Below are positions 43,401 through 55,008 of a stretch of DNA of 64,000 bases, piece by piece. Position 1 is the first letter of the stretch; each line of letters begins with the position of its first letter. The stretch covers positions 372,001 through 436,000 of the forward strand of contig CM061246.1 in the NCBI GenBank assembly GCA_022605425.2, read 5' to 3'. Source of the DNA: Hamiltosporidium tvaerminnensis. Taxonomy: Eukaryota > Microsporidia > Dubosqiidae. The notes under the pieces were generated by a model. The model saw only the letters and a program-made list of their open reading frames with translations, had not been told where the DNA came from and did no database searches. The translations under genes and the position numbers were made by a program.

Positions 43401-43930
43401 TTTTTAATTTGAATTTTAAAATATTCTTTTTTATCATCTGAAAACAGATCGCTGTTTATATCAAACAGATCATAATCAGTTTCTTCTTGCATTTGAATTT
43501 TATCGGTTATGTCGGTAGATTCAGATATATTTCTACCAGAAAATGATTGGTGTGTCGTATCAAAACAGTTTTTCATTTGTAATGTTGAAGAAACAGATTC
43601 AGAAATAGATCTACCAGAAAATGATTGATGTGTTGTATCCAAACCGTTTTCTAATTGTTGTGTTGACGAAGCAGATCTTGGAATATGAAGTATATGCTTC
43701 GAACAACTATTATTTTCTATTGAATGGGTCTTAGTATTATTGAGATCGAAAATATTTGTTAAAAACTTTACTTTTTTTGCTTCATTAAACCAAAAGTTCG
43801 TTCTCATTTCTGCTTTTTCATTTTTTTCTGGAATTTTTAGAATACTTGTAATCACTTTGTTTACAATTTTCTTTGTATTACTTTCGCTTGGTGGTGAACT
43901 TTCCCAAGAGATATTGTTAATTCTCTTCAT
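40463..43930 (-). CDS. DNA2: Dna2 nuclease-helicase
   Basis: 1155 aa from ATG at 43930. The N-terminal ~150 residues are low-complexity and include a 26-29-residue duplication (DTTHQSFSGR-SISES / DTTHQSFSGR-NISES). A RecB-type nuclease follows, with NVDCIIKND and PVELKTGKYKD (about 393-415) then HRVQAILYHLM. Iron-sulphur cysteines fit CLAIKC (about 280) and ADCKCNDTEYC (about 538). The SF1 helicase has GMPGTGKSS (Walker A, about 739), DYCIIDEASQQ (Walker B, about 832), VGDHLQLTPL, VQYRMC, ETVDRFQGSE and NVALTRAK. Dna2 trims long Okazaki flaps and resects DNA ends in the nucleus and mitochondria. An Asn/Ser-rich insert of about 130 residues separates VGDHLQLTPL from VQYRMC. The cysteine spacing is CxC where yeast has CxxC. 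Identification is secure. Confidence 0.95.
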   Translation of the reverse strand: MKRINNISWESSPPSESNTKKIVNKVITSILKIPEKNEKAEMRTNFWFNEAKKVKFLTNIFDLNNTKTHSIENNSCSKHILHIPRSASSTQQLENGLDTTHQSFSGRSISESVSSTLQMKNCFDTTHQSFSGRNISESTDITDKIQMQEETDYDLFDINSDLFSDDKKEYFKIQIKKIVRTKETVKLFGEKILFVISGDWIDLDFKINMKIIVFECYCCKNIENIKYSKKKINSQTSFSTPNEFSNKEISIKDVQKIVYINNNNYYLIVEDEILSVTKFCLAIKCIYAPIFSYNVSDISFNYSHPAMVIGVILHGTMEECMSKNNFTMKFILDYSRKSIKENVLNIYLCNSDEKKILNEIVKNIKLILKLGNRNLKVIEVEKKLVSLNFFLKGNVDCIIKNDNHIIPVELKTGKYKDLTHRVQAILYHLMMNEKYYKTQNHSFLYYLCDNELKRIEANHEEIKNIIMIRNKVAILNYDKIMDFNLHKEISLENNYLDFENNIFLNKIEMKETANDSKNIDERLISNSPFVIEGIFKADCKCNDTEYCKIVEKFYNKSDLRSQFLQMMWESINQEEVYQKKQLYYETTYISQKNEVVVLKFKENYELNIYKSDFVEISTSFETKLCNGTIIEINDTHLVLRVKENIDLDSYKQLNVSLGKNHFFYKFLRFSLLKYATEIKDILCFNNSIIENMHANEEIKEKFMIPECFKKEFNNLNHQQKMAIHLALNCDNFHLIHGMPGTGKSSIIAMLIEILCHYKKKVLLVCYTNLALQNVILKLKSVSIYRSKKESLNNFKSVNEIKEYFDKINLVASTCYGFTDPIFVERTFDYCIIDEASQQHLLLTLIPIYMSKRFILVGDHLQLTPLIYKSKELGISLFEYFISNGYERIIQKIKSRIEVKNKPKNVSSENSDCSSLENFDFLTSDNSDFQTNTSERKELNKIEFDNGNSSLKNIKKNDFKNNSIVNNHMCVKNSNKIDFNQMEFSNSSKLFSSENNSFDENFQNKNVTELTVQYRMCQNIMKISNSLFYSNKMSMGGKHTGYSKFIDSTNLDSIKYFKSIKNCVVLCYFNTKVHELRKLVDKSVIVETVDRFQGSESPSVIVVFDPIVDCEVMNSRQRLNVALTRAKTELILLGNRLLMEKIPVIKKLLDELQINK

Positions 43931-44330
43931 AGAATAAAGGCCTATAAATTATTATTTTAAATGAAAATAATTTTTTATAAATTTGATCTGCAAACTCTTT
44001 AATTTTCTTAGTTGTTTTTAGGAAGAAAAATGAAAACATTCTTACGTTTTAAATGTTAATATTTTTATTTCGACTCCTATAAATATATCAGCAGTGTGAT
44101 TTATTAAAAAATATAGTATATGATAAATCTTTTTATATAAGCGTTACAGTCAATATATTCGAAATTTTGATTACGTAGATTTTCAAAATACATGCTTAGT
44201 TAGTATTTTTTGAAAAAAGAAATTATTTATTAGTTATTTTTTAACTTTAAAAAATAGCATAAGCATGAATTTCTTAGAAAAAAAATGTGTTTAAGAAAAA
44301 GAATTGATAGCAAAAAAAGATAAAATAAAG
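43931..44330. other. AT-rich spacer between DNA2 and the LINE
   Basis: Holds the DNA2 upstream region (AGGCC about 8 nt before the ATG). The exact left end of the LINE is not visible. Confidence 0.5.
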
Positions 44331-44865
44331 CGTGCAAACGAGCTGAATAAGTAAGTAAAAGTTATTAAATAATGCAACGCTGGAAGAAGCACTTACACGC
44401 AAATTCCATACCTTCCTCTTCCTATTCAACAACAACACATCCACCACCAGACCAAGCATGCAGTAAAATGCAAATAATGGGCTTGGCTCCTTACCTTCGC
44501 CTAATACACCACCCCCCTCTTCGATTGGAGTCTTTCATGCGATTTATTGTACGAAACGACAAACCCCTGCACTATAGCTATTCTTGAAGGTAAAAGGCTA
44601 ATGACATTGTAAATGACATTCTATTCCCTAACAGCAGACCTACAAGAATTGCTCCGAATTGTTATTTTTATAGTGCAGACAAGGTTTGAAAGAATGCCAA
44701 GAAATGGCTGGAAAGAGCTTCACAGAACTATAATGAGAAATTCAGCTGCGCAGTAACTTTTGAAGTGCATAAAAATTAGCACAAAGTGAGATAGGAAGGG
44801 TAGTAAAATCAGAAGAGAATGGAGAGCGACGTAGAATCGCCACTTGTCTCACTGATACATGCATC

Positions 44866-45480
44866 TTGACCGACACCACGGAGTACATAAACTTGAGAGA
44901 TAAATTTTTAAGTACAATCAAAGAAATCTCGGATAAGGAAATTGGAAAAGTGGTGGTCCGAACTCGAAAGCTTCCAAGTGAATTGGTTGACAGTAAAGTT
45001 TTGGACCTTATTAATCGAATTATCGGTGAGTATGCTGATTCTTGTGTGCCGATGACGATAACTGCAGTGGCACGGATAATCAAGGCAGCCCAGGTATGCT
45101 ATGACGAGGCAACACGCAAAGAAAAGCCTAGATTCGCTTGGAAGGAAAACATAGAAATTAAAATGTCTAAGTTAGTACTTTCCAAAGATCTCCTCGAGAA
45201 AGCTCGTAAGCAGGAAAAGCTCTCTAATTCGGAAACGAAGAGCCTTAATAAAATCATGCGAGAGTTTAATTTAAACTTGAGCAGCGTAACCGATCTTTCT
45301 GAGGCTTTAGTTAAGAAGAATGAGTCTTTGAATGTTTACGAGAAAAAAATTACGATGCATGAAAGTAGGAAGCAATTCCGAAAAGAGAATCGTATGTTTG
45401 AGCTCTTCCGAGGTCGATTTTATCGTGGGTTATCTGAGCGTGTGGAATCCGAGCATGTGGTTAGTCTGATGAAATTGTGA
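44866..45480 (+). pseudogene. LINE ORF, N-terminal fragment
   Basis: Open frame of about 204 codons; the first codon used is not ATG and a TGA lies a few codons upstream. The protein is charged and helical (RKLPSELVDSKVLDLINRII; FELFRGRFYRGLSERVESEH) and resembles the linker region that precedes the reverse transcriptase in such LINEs. It ends at TGA 45478-45480. The neighbouring frame continues as DEIVSFWSTMW, typical of the start of the RT region, so a one-base indel separates the two. Confidence 0.7.
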
Positions 45481-46157
45481 GTTTTTGGTCTACAATGTGG
45501 AACAAAAATGATGACGCAGTCACGTATGATGATTATTTGATTCCATTTGTATCAGATAATCATCCGACCACGTTTCATTCACTTGTTGAATTTGTAAATA
45601 TCATTAATTGGTTTCCCAATTGGAAAGCTGCTGGAATTGATGGTATTTACAATTTTTTCATTAAGAAACTTACAACTCTTCACAAATATATTTATGATAT
45701 TGTGAAAGTTATATGTTATGACGGAACACCTCAAGCTGATTGGTTTTACTGCGGGCTTACGTATTTGATACCGAAAGGAATTCCACGAAGAGGCTCTGAC
45801 TACAGGCCAATCACTTGTATGTCCAACCTCTATAAGTTAACGACAAAGTGTGTAACGAAAGTCGTTCAGATTGAAGTGGGAAGGCGAGGGTTTCTTGCAA
45901 AGAACAAATTAGGGGCGGTAAGAGGTGTGCAGGGAGCGAAAGAGCAGGCTCTACTGAATATTGCCTTAAATAAAGAGTATGGAAATAATCTTAAGGCAAC
46001 ATGGATTGATGTTAAAAAAGCTTATGATTCAATAGATCATGCTTATTTAACTCAATGCATTGAAAACCTTAATTTACCTGATTGGATCCTGAAATTTATT
46101 AAGGTAATTATATCAAAATGGAAAATTGATATATCAGTAGGGCCTGAAAAATCATGA
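45470..46157 (+). pseudogene. LINE reverse transcriptase, first half
   Basis: Carries WKAAGIDGIYNFFIKKL (first RT motif), YRPITCMSNLYKLTTK (motif 2) and KATWIDVKKAYDSIDH (motif A with the catalytic Asp). It then runs out at TGA 46155-46157, just before the GILQGDSLSP block, which continues in another frame from 46154. The break is a frameshift within a single ancestral frame. Confidence 0.85.
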
Positions 46158-47947
46158 GCAAGAAGATTGATAGAGGGATTCTACAAGGAGATAGTTTGTC
46201 ACCTTTGTTATTTGTGTTGTGTATGGATCCATTAAGCCGAAAGCTTAATGAAAAATACACAAAAGTGACAGTACAAACAGATGCAGAATCCCATTCTACC
46301 AATCTTCTCTTGTTTATTGATGATCTTAAGCTCCTTGCAAAAGACAGCTCCACATTGAGTGCTATGACAGGCGAGGCAAAGGCATTTTTAGAGGTGATTG
46401 GCTTAGAGATTAACAAAGAGAAGTCAGCCACAAATGATACGTGTTGTGAAGATACTGCTACTCTTCTAGAAGGTGTTAGTGTTTATAGATATTTAGGAAT
46501 AATAGAAGATAGCAGAGGAATTCCAACACGTAGCTCATTTGAAGAAGTACAGAGCAAACTGATAGCAAGAGTTGAAAGACTTTGTCACACTAGATTAAAT
46601 GCAAAAAATTTATTTTCTGCAATCAATCAACATGCGATATCGTTAATCAACTACCACATAGGAGTACTTCGACTTAAACCGGCTGACTTCTCTAAGTTAT
46701 ATGATACAGTGCGTGCGGTGTTGGTGAAGAATAAGATACATCTCCGCCCAGGATGTAAAGAGCGTTTATACCTTCCTAGAACAGAACTTGGAAGAGGCCT
46801 ACATAGTGTTGAGTTGCGAAGCGAACATATGCTTCTGCAACTCTTGGATTGTCTGGAAAAAAGTAAAGAAATATCAACTAGACGAGCAGCAATCCTCAAG
46901 GTCGAGAATAATAATAAAACCCATCTTGCACTAATAAAAGGCTTCTTAAAAGTAAAGTACAGGTTGGTAGAAGAAGTCACTAAGAAAAGTTTAGAAGAAG
47001 CTCAACTTGCAAAACTATATAACGAAATAAAAAAACGAAAACTCCATTCAAAGTTATATAATGCAAGGAAAAATGAGCTTGTGAGTGTTAGTGACTCTTC
47101 AAGATGGCTAAAGAGAGGAAATATTAGGCCACGAAATGAAGCTGTGTTCTGCTATATCCAGGATAGAAATGTATTCTGGGGAGCAGATGGTGTGTGTCAA
47201 CATTGCAGGAAGTCTGGTAAGACTGTGGATCATCTAGCAACTAGATGTGAAAAAATGCTAGGCCATGATTACACTAGACGGCAGAATAAAGTGGTACGAT
47301 GTATACATTTACTATTTCTGAATAAATATAAGTTTAAGTCTTCGAAACGAATAAGGAGTCACTCAGTTCAAGAAATTCTTGATAATGAGTATGCAGAGAT
47401 TAGAGTAGACACCTGAATAAAAACTGATGTTAAAATTCAGAATAACAGACCGGACATATTTATTTTAGATAAAAAGAAGAATAAGATAACACTCATTGAA
47501 GTAGGAATCACTTCCCAAGATTCACTTCAAATAGTTGAAACTGAAAAACTTAGGAAGTATGACCTGCTAGCCAATGAGTTGGGCCTTATTTATAAGTGTA
47601 GTGTTGAGATAATCCCTTATGTGATGACCTGGGACGGTATTGTGACAAAATACCATAAATCTCATCTTAAAAGACTAGAAATACCCATGAATGTAGAGGC
47701 ATACATTCAGTCTATAGTACTTAAAAAGACAGTCGAAACTATTTCCTTTGATCGACGAAGAGGACTTGAGTCAGGACTAAATGCCGAAGAGAGCTGGGAG
47801 AGAGCGTCAATGGGTGTTATTATGAGATCAGAGATGCATGAGGAACCAATACCCCCTTTAAAAGAAGCGAAAACAGAGGAAGATGGTGCCAAAAATTTTA
47901 AAGCAAAATATAAAGCACCCCATTTCACAAGAGGAACTGACAAATAA
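46154..47947 (+). pseudogene. LINE reverse transcriptase second half, CCHC motif and endonuclease
   Basis: Begins with RGILQGDSLSPLLF (motif B) and LLFIDDLKLL (motif C, FIDD in place of YxDD). It is followed by the thumb region and CQHCRKSGKTVDHLATRC, a Cx2Cx8Hx4C motif as in R2-type elements. An in-frame TGA at 47414-47416 interrupts it. The same frame continues with NNRPDIFIL...ITLIEVGITSQ, the RPD...E core of the restriction-like endonuclease, to 47947. The residues expected for catalysis are mostly present, so decay is fairly recent. Confidence 0.87.
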
Positions 47948-48060
47948 CATAAATGAAGCGACGGATTTGGAACAAGAGACAGTAGTGGTTAAAGAGGTAG
48001 AAGAAAATATATAAAAACAGTAAAAATATGTTAAACCAGCATTTTATTAAATAAAATATG

Positions 48061-48930
48061 ATTCAAAATGATGTAAAATATAAATAAAAAATAGAATGAG
48101 GGAAATAAAAAACCCTTCAATATTAAAGAGCAATTAATTCCTTTACACATCAATTCGAAAATTCTTTTCTAGTATCAGAATGGACTATTTTAATACGTCC
48201 TTCTTGTAAAATAACTCGCGAAGATATTCTGCTGCGTGTCTTTCTGGTTTTATTTGCATGCATACTGCAACAAAATCGTATGAGTGAATATCAAGAACAG
48301 GTAACACCGACTCACTTTCGTTTTTTGATTTTTGTATTTTTCTAGGTTTATGAAATAAATCTGATGTGCTGCCAAAGATTTTTTGCTGCTATAATTTCAA
48401 GTAACTAGCTCGTTTTAAAGATTGAAAATGTTGCAAGGTTCATATGCCGACACCATATTATCAATTTATTGTGCCAAAAACCCAAATATCTTTTTATGAT
48501 CAAACAAAAAATTGCTGTCACTCAACTTTAATTTTGAAAATGAAGCTTTTTAAATTATTTTTCGATGCACCTCAGAATAATTACTTTTGATTACCGGTAG
48601 CTCTCGATTTTTATATTCTAAATAAATATCTTCTTTAAGAAACTAAATTTCCGCGCTTATTTTATAAAAATTTTGATTGGAAACCTTGTATAATCACACA
48701 TATTTGGTACATTTTTACATGGTTTTCTATTTCTCTTATATTTACAATTTGAATTTTTTTCTTATTTTCTGTATATAACAACCAAATAAAAAAAAAGCTC
48801 TTTTGGCTCTCTAAATATGTCTTGTGCCGATTCTTTCGTTTAAAATTTTTTTTGAGTCTCTATAATTTTATCAATTGCTACGTGATCTATAGAGGCTTTT
48901 ACATTTTTTTTATAGTAAGTGAGGGATAAA
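48061..48930. other. Spacer with an orphan reading-frame fragment
   Basis: Apart from the minus-strand fragment at 48185, nothing recognisable. GTAAGT stands at about 48915, just before the small acidic gene. Confidence 0.4.
48185..48395 (-). pseudogene. Orphan reading-frame fragment, unidentified
   Basis: About 66 codons are open on the minus strand and end at TAG (48185-48187). Protein-like composition: SDLFHKPRKIQKSKNESES, VLDIHSYDFVAVCMQIKPER, HAAEYLRELFYKKD. The only Met is internal (about codon 45) and a stop precedes the open part. It lies just downstream of the LINE, and may be part of another decayed element or a dead gene. No family recognised. Confidence 0.35.
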
Positions 48931-49146
48931 ATGAGTTATTTATACCCAATTATTAACCCCCAAATGAAAAATGATATGTTTCCTCAGAATGAATCACAGT
49001 CAACGACATATTTTACAGAAGAAAGTAGTGATTTTTTTACTAATGAAGATGATTTAGTTTATGATATAATATCCAAGCCTCATTTTATTTGTGAAATTGA
49101 GCCGGAAGAAGAAGAAGATTTTTTAGATCAAATTATAGATGAATAA
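48931..49146 (+). CDS. Small acidic protein, function unknown
   Basis: 71 aa from ATG at 48931 (frame extends to GTG at 48919). The N-terminal half is polar (YPIINPQMKNDMFPQNESQS). The C-terminal half is strongly acidic (FFTNEDDLVYD; EIEPEEEEDFLDQIIDE). There is no membrane segment. The amino-acid mix is unlike random AT-rich frames, which favours a real gene. GTAAGT, a typical 5' splice site, lies 10-15 nt before the ATG, but I see no convincing intron. It could be a small acidic partner or assembly protein; no family recognised. Confidence 0.5.
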   Translation: MSYLYPIINPQMKNDMFPQNESQSTTYFTEESSDFFTNEDDLVYDIISKPHFICEIEPEEEEDFLDQIIDE

Positions 49147-52100
49147 TATCATTCCTAAAAAATTTATTCAATTTAGATGTTTTGAATGTTTATTTTTTTT
49201 CATTCAATTTTGTATCTAAGTGTAAAATATTGTTTTATTAAATGTCTAAGTTATAAAAATATCTATAAAAAAATCATCGGTAAAATCATCCATATGAAGA
49301 TAGAAAAATTAGATTAATAAATAAATATACTGTTTGTTTCATTCAAATCTAAGACAATAGCAAAAATTGTGTACATTAAACATATTATTTTAATATTATG
49401 CCTAGTAAATCTTTCATTTGTTTTAATGGCAATTATTTTTTAACGTTTAAATTGATTTCGAAAATTCTACTGCACTTATAAAAATAATTCCGAGTGTATC
49501 GCAATCGAATGATAGAAAGTTTTTTAAGTAGATATTCCAAAGTTTATAAATAAAAAAATCAGTATTTTGTTGAACAATACTTTTTTTAATTTTATTCTGC
49601 CACATTAAATAATAAAGCTCGCACTAAAATATTTTTGAAATTTTTCTAATAATGTGTTTTTGACTTCCCAATAATTAAAATCCTCAGATAAAAGTAAGTT
49701 ATAATATGTTTTTAAAGAAGATAATGTTTTAATTCAGAATAAAATTTAATCTATTATAGCATATAAAAGTAAGGTTATGCCCATTTTAACATCAGATTTA
49801 TTTATTTATTAAAGAAAATATGAGCGCGTGACACCAATGTTAGCGGAATCAAAATATATAAAATGCAATGGTAATAAACAAATGACGTTGAATCAATGAT
49901 TATAAGTGAAGATACGGTATAAGACACAAGAAACATCTATAATCAAATTTCATGCATCCTTCACATTATACACAAAAAATGCATTCATTGCCAAATCAAA
50001 CAGGTATATTACAAAGAATTGTACACTTAATGTCATATGTTTACGCAATAAATACCTCTTTTTTCGGTTGAAGTATCTACAATCGAACTATTTCGAAACA
50101 AGCCTCAACTTTTAATCGAGTTATTGGTGAATAAACCCGGTGATTGACACTAAAGCAATACTCGATGTCGAAAAATCGAACAGCAGCAATTATTTTGAGC
50201 TTTTTTTTGCAGTAAAGACAAAATTTGAAAAATTTAGAGCGAATTGTCTGAACAACACTATAGGATCTACAAAAAAATTGTCTGCATTATTTCTTTCGAT
50301 ATGTAGAAAAAGCGAAATAAGGCAAAAAGAGGCCAATGAGAAAAAGCAATTGAAACTGTCCTGAGATTGTCATTTTTCTCACTATGTCATATTACTCGAC
50401 TGATATCTTATAGCAACTGGAGATAAGCATATGTATTTGAGTAAAAGTTACGACATCTCGGTGAGAAATCGTAAAATAGGACCAGATTTGAAGGCTTTTT
50501 GAAAAATTAACTAAAATATTCTCTTTGCCTTATGATGATGAATGGTTACATAAATGTAAATTATCATGTAGTTAGTTAATTAACGACACCGTGGCATTCC
50601 AATTCTTATATCTATACTATGACCGGGGAATGCATAAAAAAAGATTTTGATCTGAGAAGTAAAAAAACTTAAAAGGCAAAATTTTAAATTTTACTCCAAA
50701 AGATATATTTTTCAAATATCTCAGAGAAAAAAAATTTCCGGTTCTAAAACTAAAATTCAGTACAACTTTAACTTGATATAAACAAAAATGATTTTATTTA
50801 AGCTATAGTCAAGAAGAATAATTCTTTGAATGTCCGTAGAAAGAAAACTAAGCCGTTTGAAAGTGGAATAACTCTAAAAGAGAATCTAGGTCTTAATATA
50901 TTTATCGCTCGGCTTTATTATTAGTTATATGATTCTGCCAAATCAAAGCATTTGAATGATCGAGTTTCAATTGAAGCCTTTTGATCAAAAATATAGAGCC
51001 ATAAAAATAAAAAACACACATGATAAGTAGGTAATATTCTTGTAGCGGATACTTGTCCAACAATTTTTTTCATGCTTGATTAGTTTAAACATTTCCTAAG
51101 CCCAAGGCCGTGAAGGTAATGATTTTTATGATTCTTTATCTATTAAATCATTCTCTTACTAGATATGTTTGGGATTTGCTGGAAGTACTGGGCTTAAAAA
51201 TAGCACATTTAACTTATTGATTGTACAATCAGCTTTTATATCCTATTCAAAAAAATGCTTAATAGTCTCTGATTACAGCCAAAGCCTATGTTTTTAACCG
51301 TTAAATTACCGGGAAAATGTGTAAAAATGGTCTTATAGCTTGCAGTAGAAAGGCAGGTGGTAAGCGTACAATCTAATGGAGTATTCAAATAACTACAAGA
51401 AACAAAGAAGCAAGATTTCTAAATATCGCGGTCAAATATTTGAAAAGATTTGAGGTCGAAATAGATCGATGACGAAAAATATATTTTCTAATGTTAATGT
51501 ATATTTGATAAAAAAATTTAGATTCTGAATATTTCGTACCTGTATTTTGAAGTCTGTAAGGAAAATATATCGAAATAGAAAATTAATATATCTTTACGGC
51601 CTAAAAAATCAGCAAAAAAAATATTAGCAAAAAAATCGTTCTGAGAGATAGTACTTTTGCATTTGCTTTTTGTGTATGTAACTGTGGTCGCTCGCTCAGT
51701 GAGAATAAAAATAGAGACAGTATGCCGAATACAGGTTCCTATTTAGGAGTCTATTCGTTTCAAATTATTTTATGAAGCCGCTTGCGACATATGATGCTGC
51801 TCTAACCTCATTGACAACCGAAATCTAATGTATCGTGTCAAAATAGGCATCAAATTAAGAGGAACGATTTAGAAACTAATAAGTGGTATAAAGAAGCCAT
51901 TAATTTCCTGTGAGATTTAGTGTTTACAAATAATTGGGAAGAAAAAAGGATTACAGGAGAAACCTAGCCTGTGGTTCATCTTTAGGGAAAAAGCAAAACT
52001 TTTCAAAAAGAATGGAAAATATTTTCACTACTAATTAAATCTAAAAATTATTTTACGAAATCGATTAAACATATTATTTTGTAAATCATGTATGACATGA

Positions 52101-55008
52101 ACTTACTTGATATGAATCAGCTGATTTCTTTGGGTTAGATGGTGTGGTCTCTCTTATCAATAAAAAAACGTTTAATCTAAAATCAGGGTGCGAGATGCAC
52201 TTATATCCTTCCGGGTCTAGACCTAAAAAGATTTTAATTGTTCGATTGCCAAATGAACGCATCCAATTGTAACTCTTAATTATGTGGAAAGTTATAAGGA
52301 AGTATTTACCAAAAAATGAGGCAATATTAAAGGTTGAAAATTGCAACAAAACACACATTGCGTAACAAAAAAGTTATCTAGGTAAATATAAGTTGAAAGG
52401 AAAAGCAGTAAAAAAGTTTATTGAAAACCCCTGCCTAGTTAAATTATTTAAAAGCGAGAAAAGTTCATTTCCTTTTATAATGCTACAGATAATGAGGCAG
52501 TAAATTTCATGATTTCTTAGAATAATTCAAGAAAGAAACCATAAAACCGCGTCAAGAAACATGTTTAACCCAGATTTAATGATGAGAATGTATTTCGAGG
52601 CACAAAAGAATGATCAAAATTTGAGAACTATAGAAAGCCGGGGATATGTTGCAACTATTATGGAAAAAATATTTGATAACGGTTATAATTGACACCACTA
52701 CGAGGAAGACGGCTATATATTCTTTTTTTTGCCCCTAATTTTAGCGTCGTTATGTTCAAATTATCCTTAAAAATGACCTCGGAAATAAGTGTAGACGTGT
52801 GGATACAATTGGTGTCAAAATCATAACCAAGAACTGAATTAATGTATCTTGGACAAGAATAAAAAAACATAAGTTGATTCGTATCGAAATTGCTCAACAA
52901 ATCTGATTTTTCCTTTGAAACAAAAATTTCCAAGACTCGTTTTGCACTTAAAAATATCTCGTATTTTTAATTGGATGTAGAGATCAATGCAAATATAATA
53001 TCTGATATAGTTAATAAACTAAGATCATGTAATACATGTTAAAAAGCTCTTTTTGACAACACTATAGACACTTATTCGATAATACTCAAAAAACCAAAAA
53101 AACCTCTTTTTTGATCCATGAAGATGTTTTAGGCAAGAAGAAACGTCTATTTTACTTGAAAAGAGTGCTGAGATGTCCTATATGAAGCAGAAAGATACCA
53201 AAATCCAACCGGGATTTAAAATATATCAGACCGACCAAGAATTTGTTAAAAAAACAAGTCATAAAATGAATAAATCCTTAAATTGGTATAAAATAATTGG
53301 AGCAATCTCTTGACTTAAATTTAAGACATTCAAATAAAACATTGAAGTACATAAAAAAAGCAAGCAGAAAAAGGAGATGAAAATAATTTGTTTTTATTAT
53401 ATGGCTGTCTGTGCTCATATAATATTGTGAGGGTTATAAAGAAGGATATCGTATATTTTGTCAAAGAAAGTATGATAGCTAAAACAGCTTTGAAATATAA
53501 AATCCAAAGAAAAATGTAATTTAGAGAGATTTTATTGACAAATAATTTTTCATATAATAAATAGATAATCACCAATATTTTTTTTAAAAAAAAACAACAA
53601 AATACCCCATTACATCTATATTTAATCAATTTTACCTGAATAAACTACAAATAATATAAATTTTAAATTAAATTGCAAATATTTTATTTCGGGATATGAT
53701 TATAATAATAAATCAAACTAAACAAGATAATAGCATCATATATAATAAGAGTGAACATCAGAATGTAGATAAACGTTAATATCTCCAAGAATAATATTCG
53801 TCATGTCTTTTAAATACAAAAGTAAATTCAAACAAATCCCTTTAGAAACTACCCGGAAAAACGTGCAAATAAATATTTATATCTGAGCTAATTCCACTAA
53901 AACAACAATTTCTGTCACATTTACTACACATAGAAGTTATTTAAAATACACATTGAAAGTTTTTATTTTAATTTTTATGTAAATGTCTGGGCTATTATTT
54001 GAAGCCATTTCAATAATCATGTCTCTAGCAACTTCGAATTAAATTTGGCTAAGGTGTAGTACAATTTCCTTTGATTTTTTAACGGTAAATTTACTTGAGA
54101 TATTCAAAAGAAGACACATTTTTGAAGAAAATTTTTTATTAATTGTAAGGAATTATTTACTATATTTGGAAGAAAATATCACAATAAAGAATAAGATCTA
54201 ATAATGATTAATGCTCTAAAGAAATTGTCATTGATTGGGATTAAAATTGAGTTATTATTTAAAGTAAAGAATTTAGGGCATACCATTTTTTCGGTTTTAA
54301 TAAATTATGGTTTACTGAAAAAAATCTCAACACGAATTCGATTATTACATGGAATACAGCATTAAAAAAATACATTATAGGAATATTTTTATAGGTCTAA
54401 TTCATATTCATCAATATGTGTTTTTATAAATTTATCAAATAAATTGTTTGTTTTGCGCAAATTTTTCTAATTTTTTACGTTAAAAATTGAATATTACAAG
54501 CAATAATGTTGGTATTCATATACAGATAGAGAATTTTTATATACAAAAAAATTTTAAAATATTTATGAAAAATCGACCGAGAAAAAATGTGTTAAAAATT
54601 ACATTTTCAATGAATATATTAAATAATCTTAGAAATTACAAGGTGGCAAATTATTTCGGTAGAAATTAAATTTATATTTATTTTTTTTTCGAACGAACTT
54701 TTTTCCAGATAGCTAGATAAATATAATGGGTATACGATGATGTTAAGTGTTTAGATTTGCTTCTGTTGAAAAATTTCAAATATTAAGCGACAATTTTTTT
54801 TATTAAAAAAATAATAATTAAAATGGAAATTTGACTCAGTAATAGATTTTTATTTTTTAACGATTTTCTTTTTTTAGTCAAATATTTAATTTTAATAAAT
54901 AAAAGCAAATTTTTTAAAAAAAAAAGAATTCTAGTTTGTACAATAATTAAAAATCTAAATAACTTCAAGTATTTAAAAAACATTTTATATTATGAAATTC
55001 TTTTTTAC
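49147..55008. other. 5.9-kb gene desert
   Basis: No supported gene. GC-richer patches around 50600-51400 and 51640-52400 have irregular open pieces on both strands (for example 52086-52358 and 52658-52933, minus). They lack domain signatures and are probably remnants of old mobile elements. No RNA gene or young repeat seen. Confidence 0.5.

Larger units (their letters stand above)
44360..48060 (+). mobile_element. Non-LTR retrotransposon (LINE) with restriction-like endonuclease, inactive
   Basis: A GC-richer block carries, in order, an N-terminal region, a reverse transcriptase, a CCHC-type motif and a C-terminal PD-(D/E)XK-like endonuclease. That order fits the early-branching R2/R4/Dong-type LINEs. 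The 3' end is 'cattttattaaataaaata', matched by the truncated copy at 20244 and by tails at 57775. At least two frameshifts (near 45470 and 46150) and one in-frame TGA (47414-47416) inactivate it. The left boundary is uncertain; no target duplication was found for this copy. Confidence 0.88.

Noticed and set aside
51716-51735. String resembling the Tc1 terminal repeat (ACAGTATGCCGAATA)
   Set aside because: No matching inverted end or transposase remnant could be found within a plausible distance.
52086-52933. Two minus-strand frames of about 90 codons in the 49-55-kb desert
   Set aside because: No recognisable domain, no suitable upstream signal and irregular composition; probably decayed element sequence.
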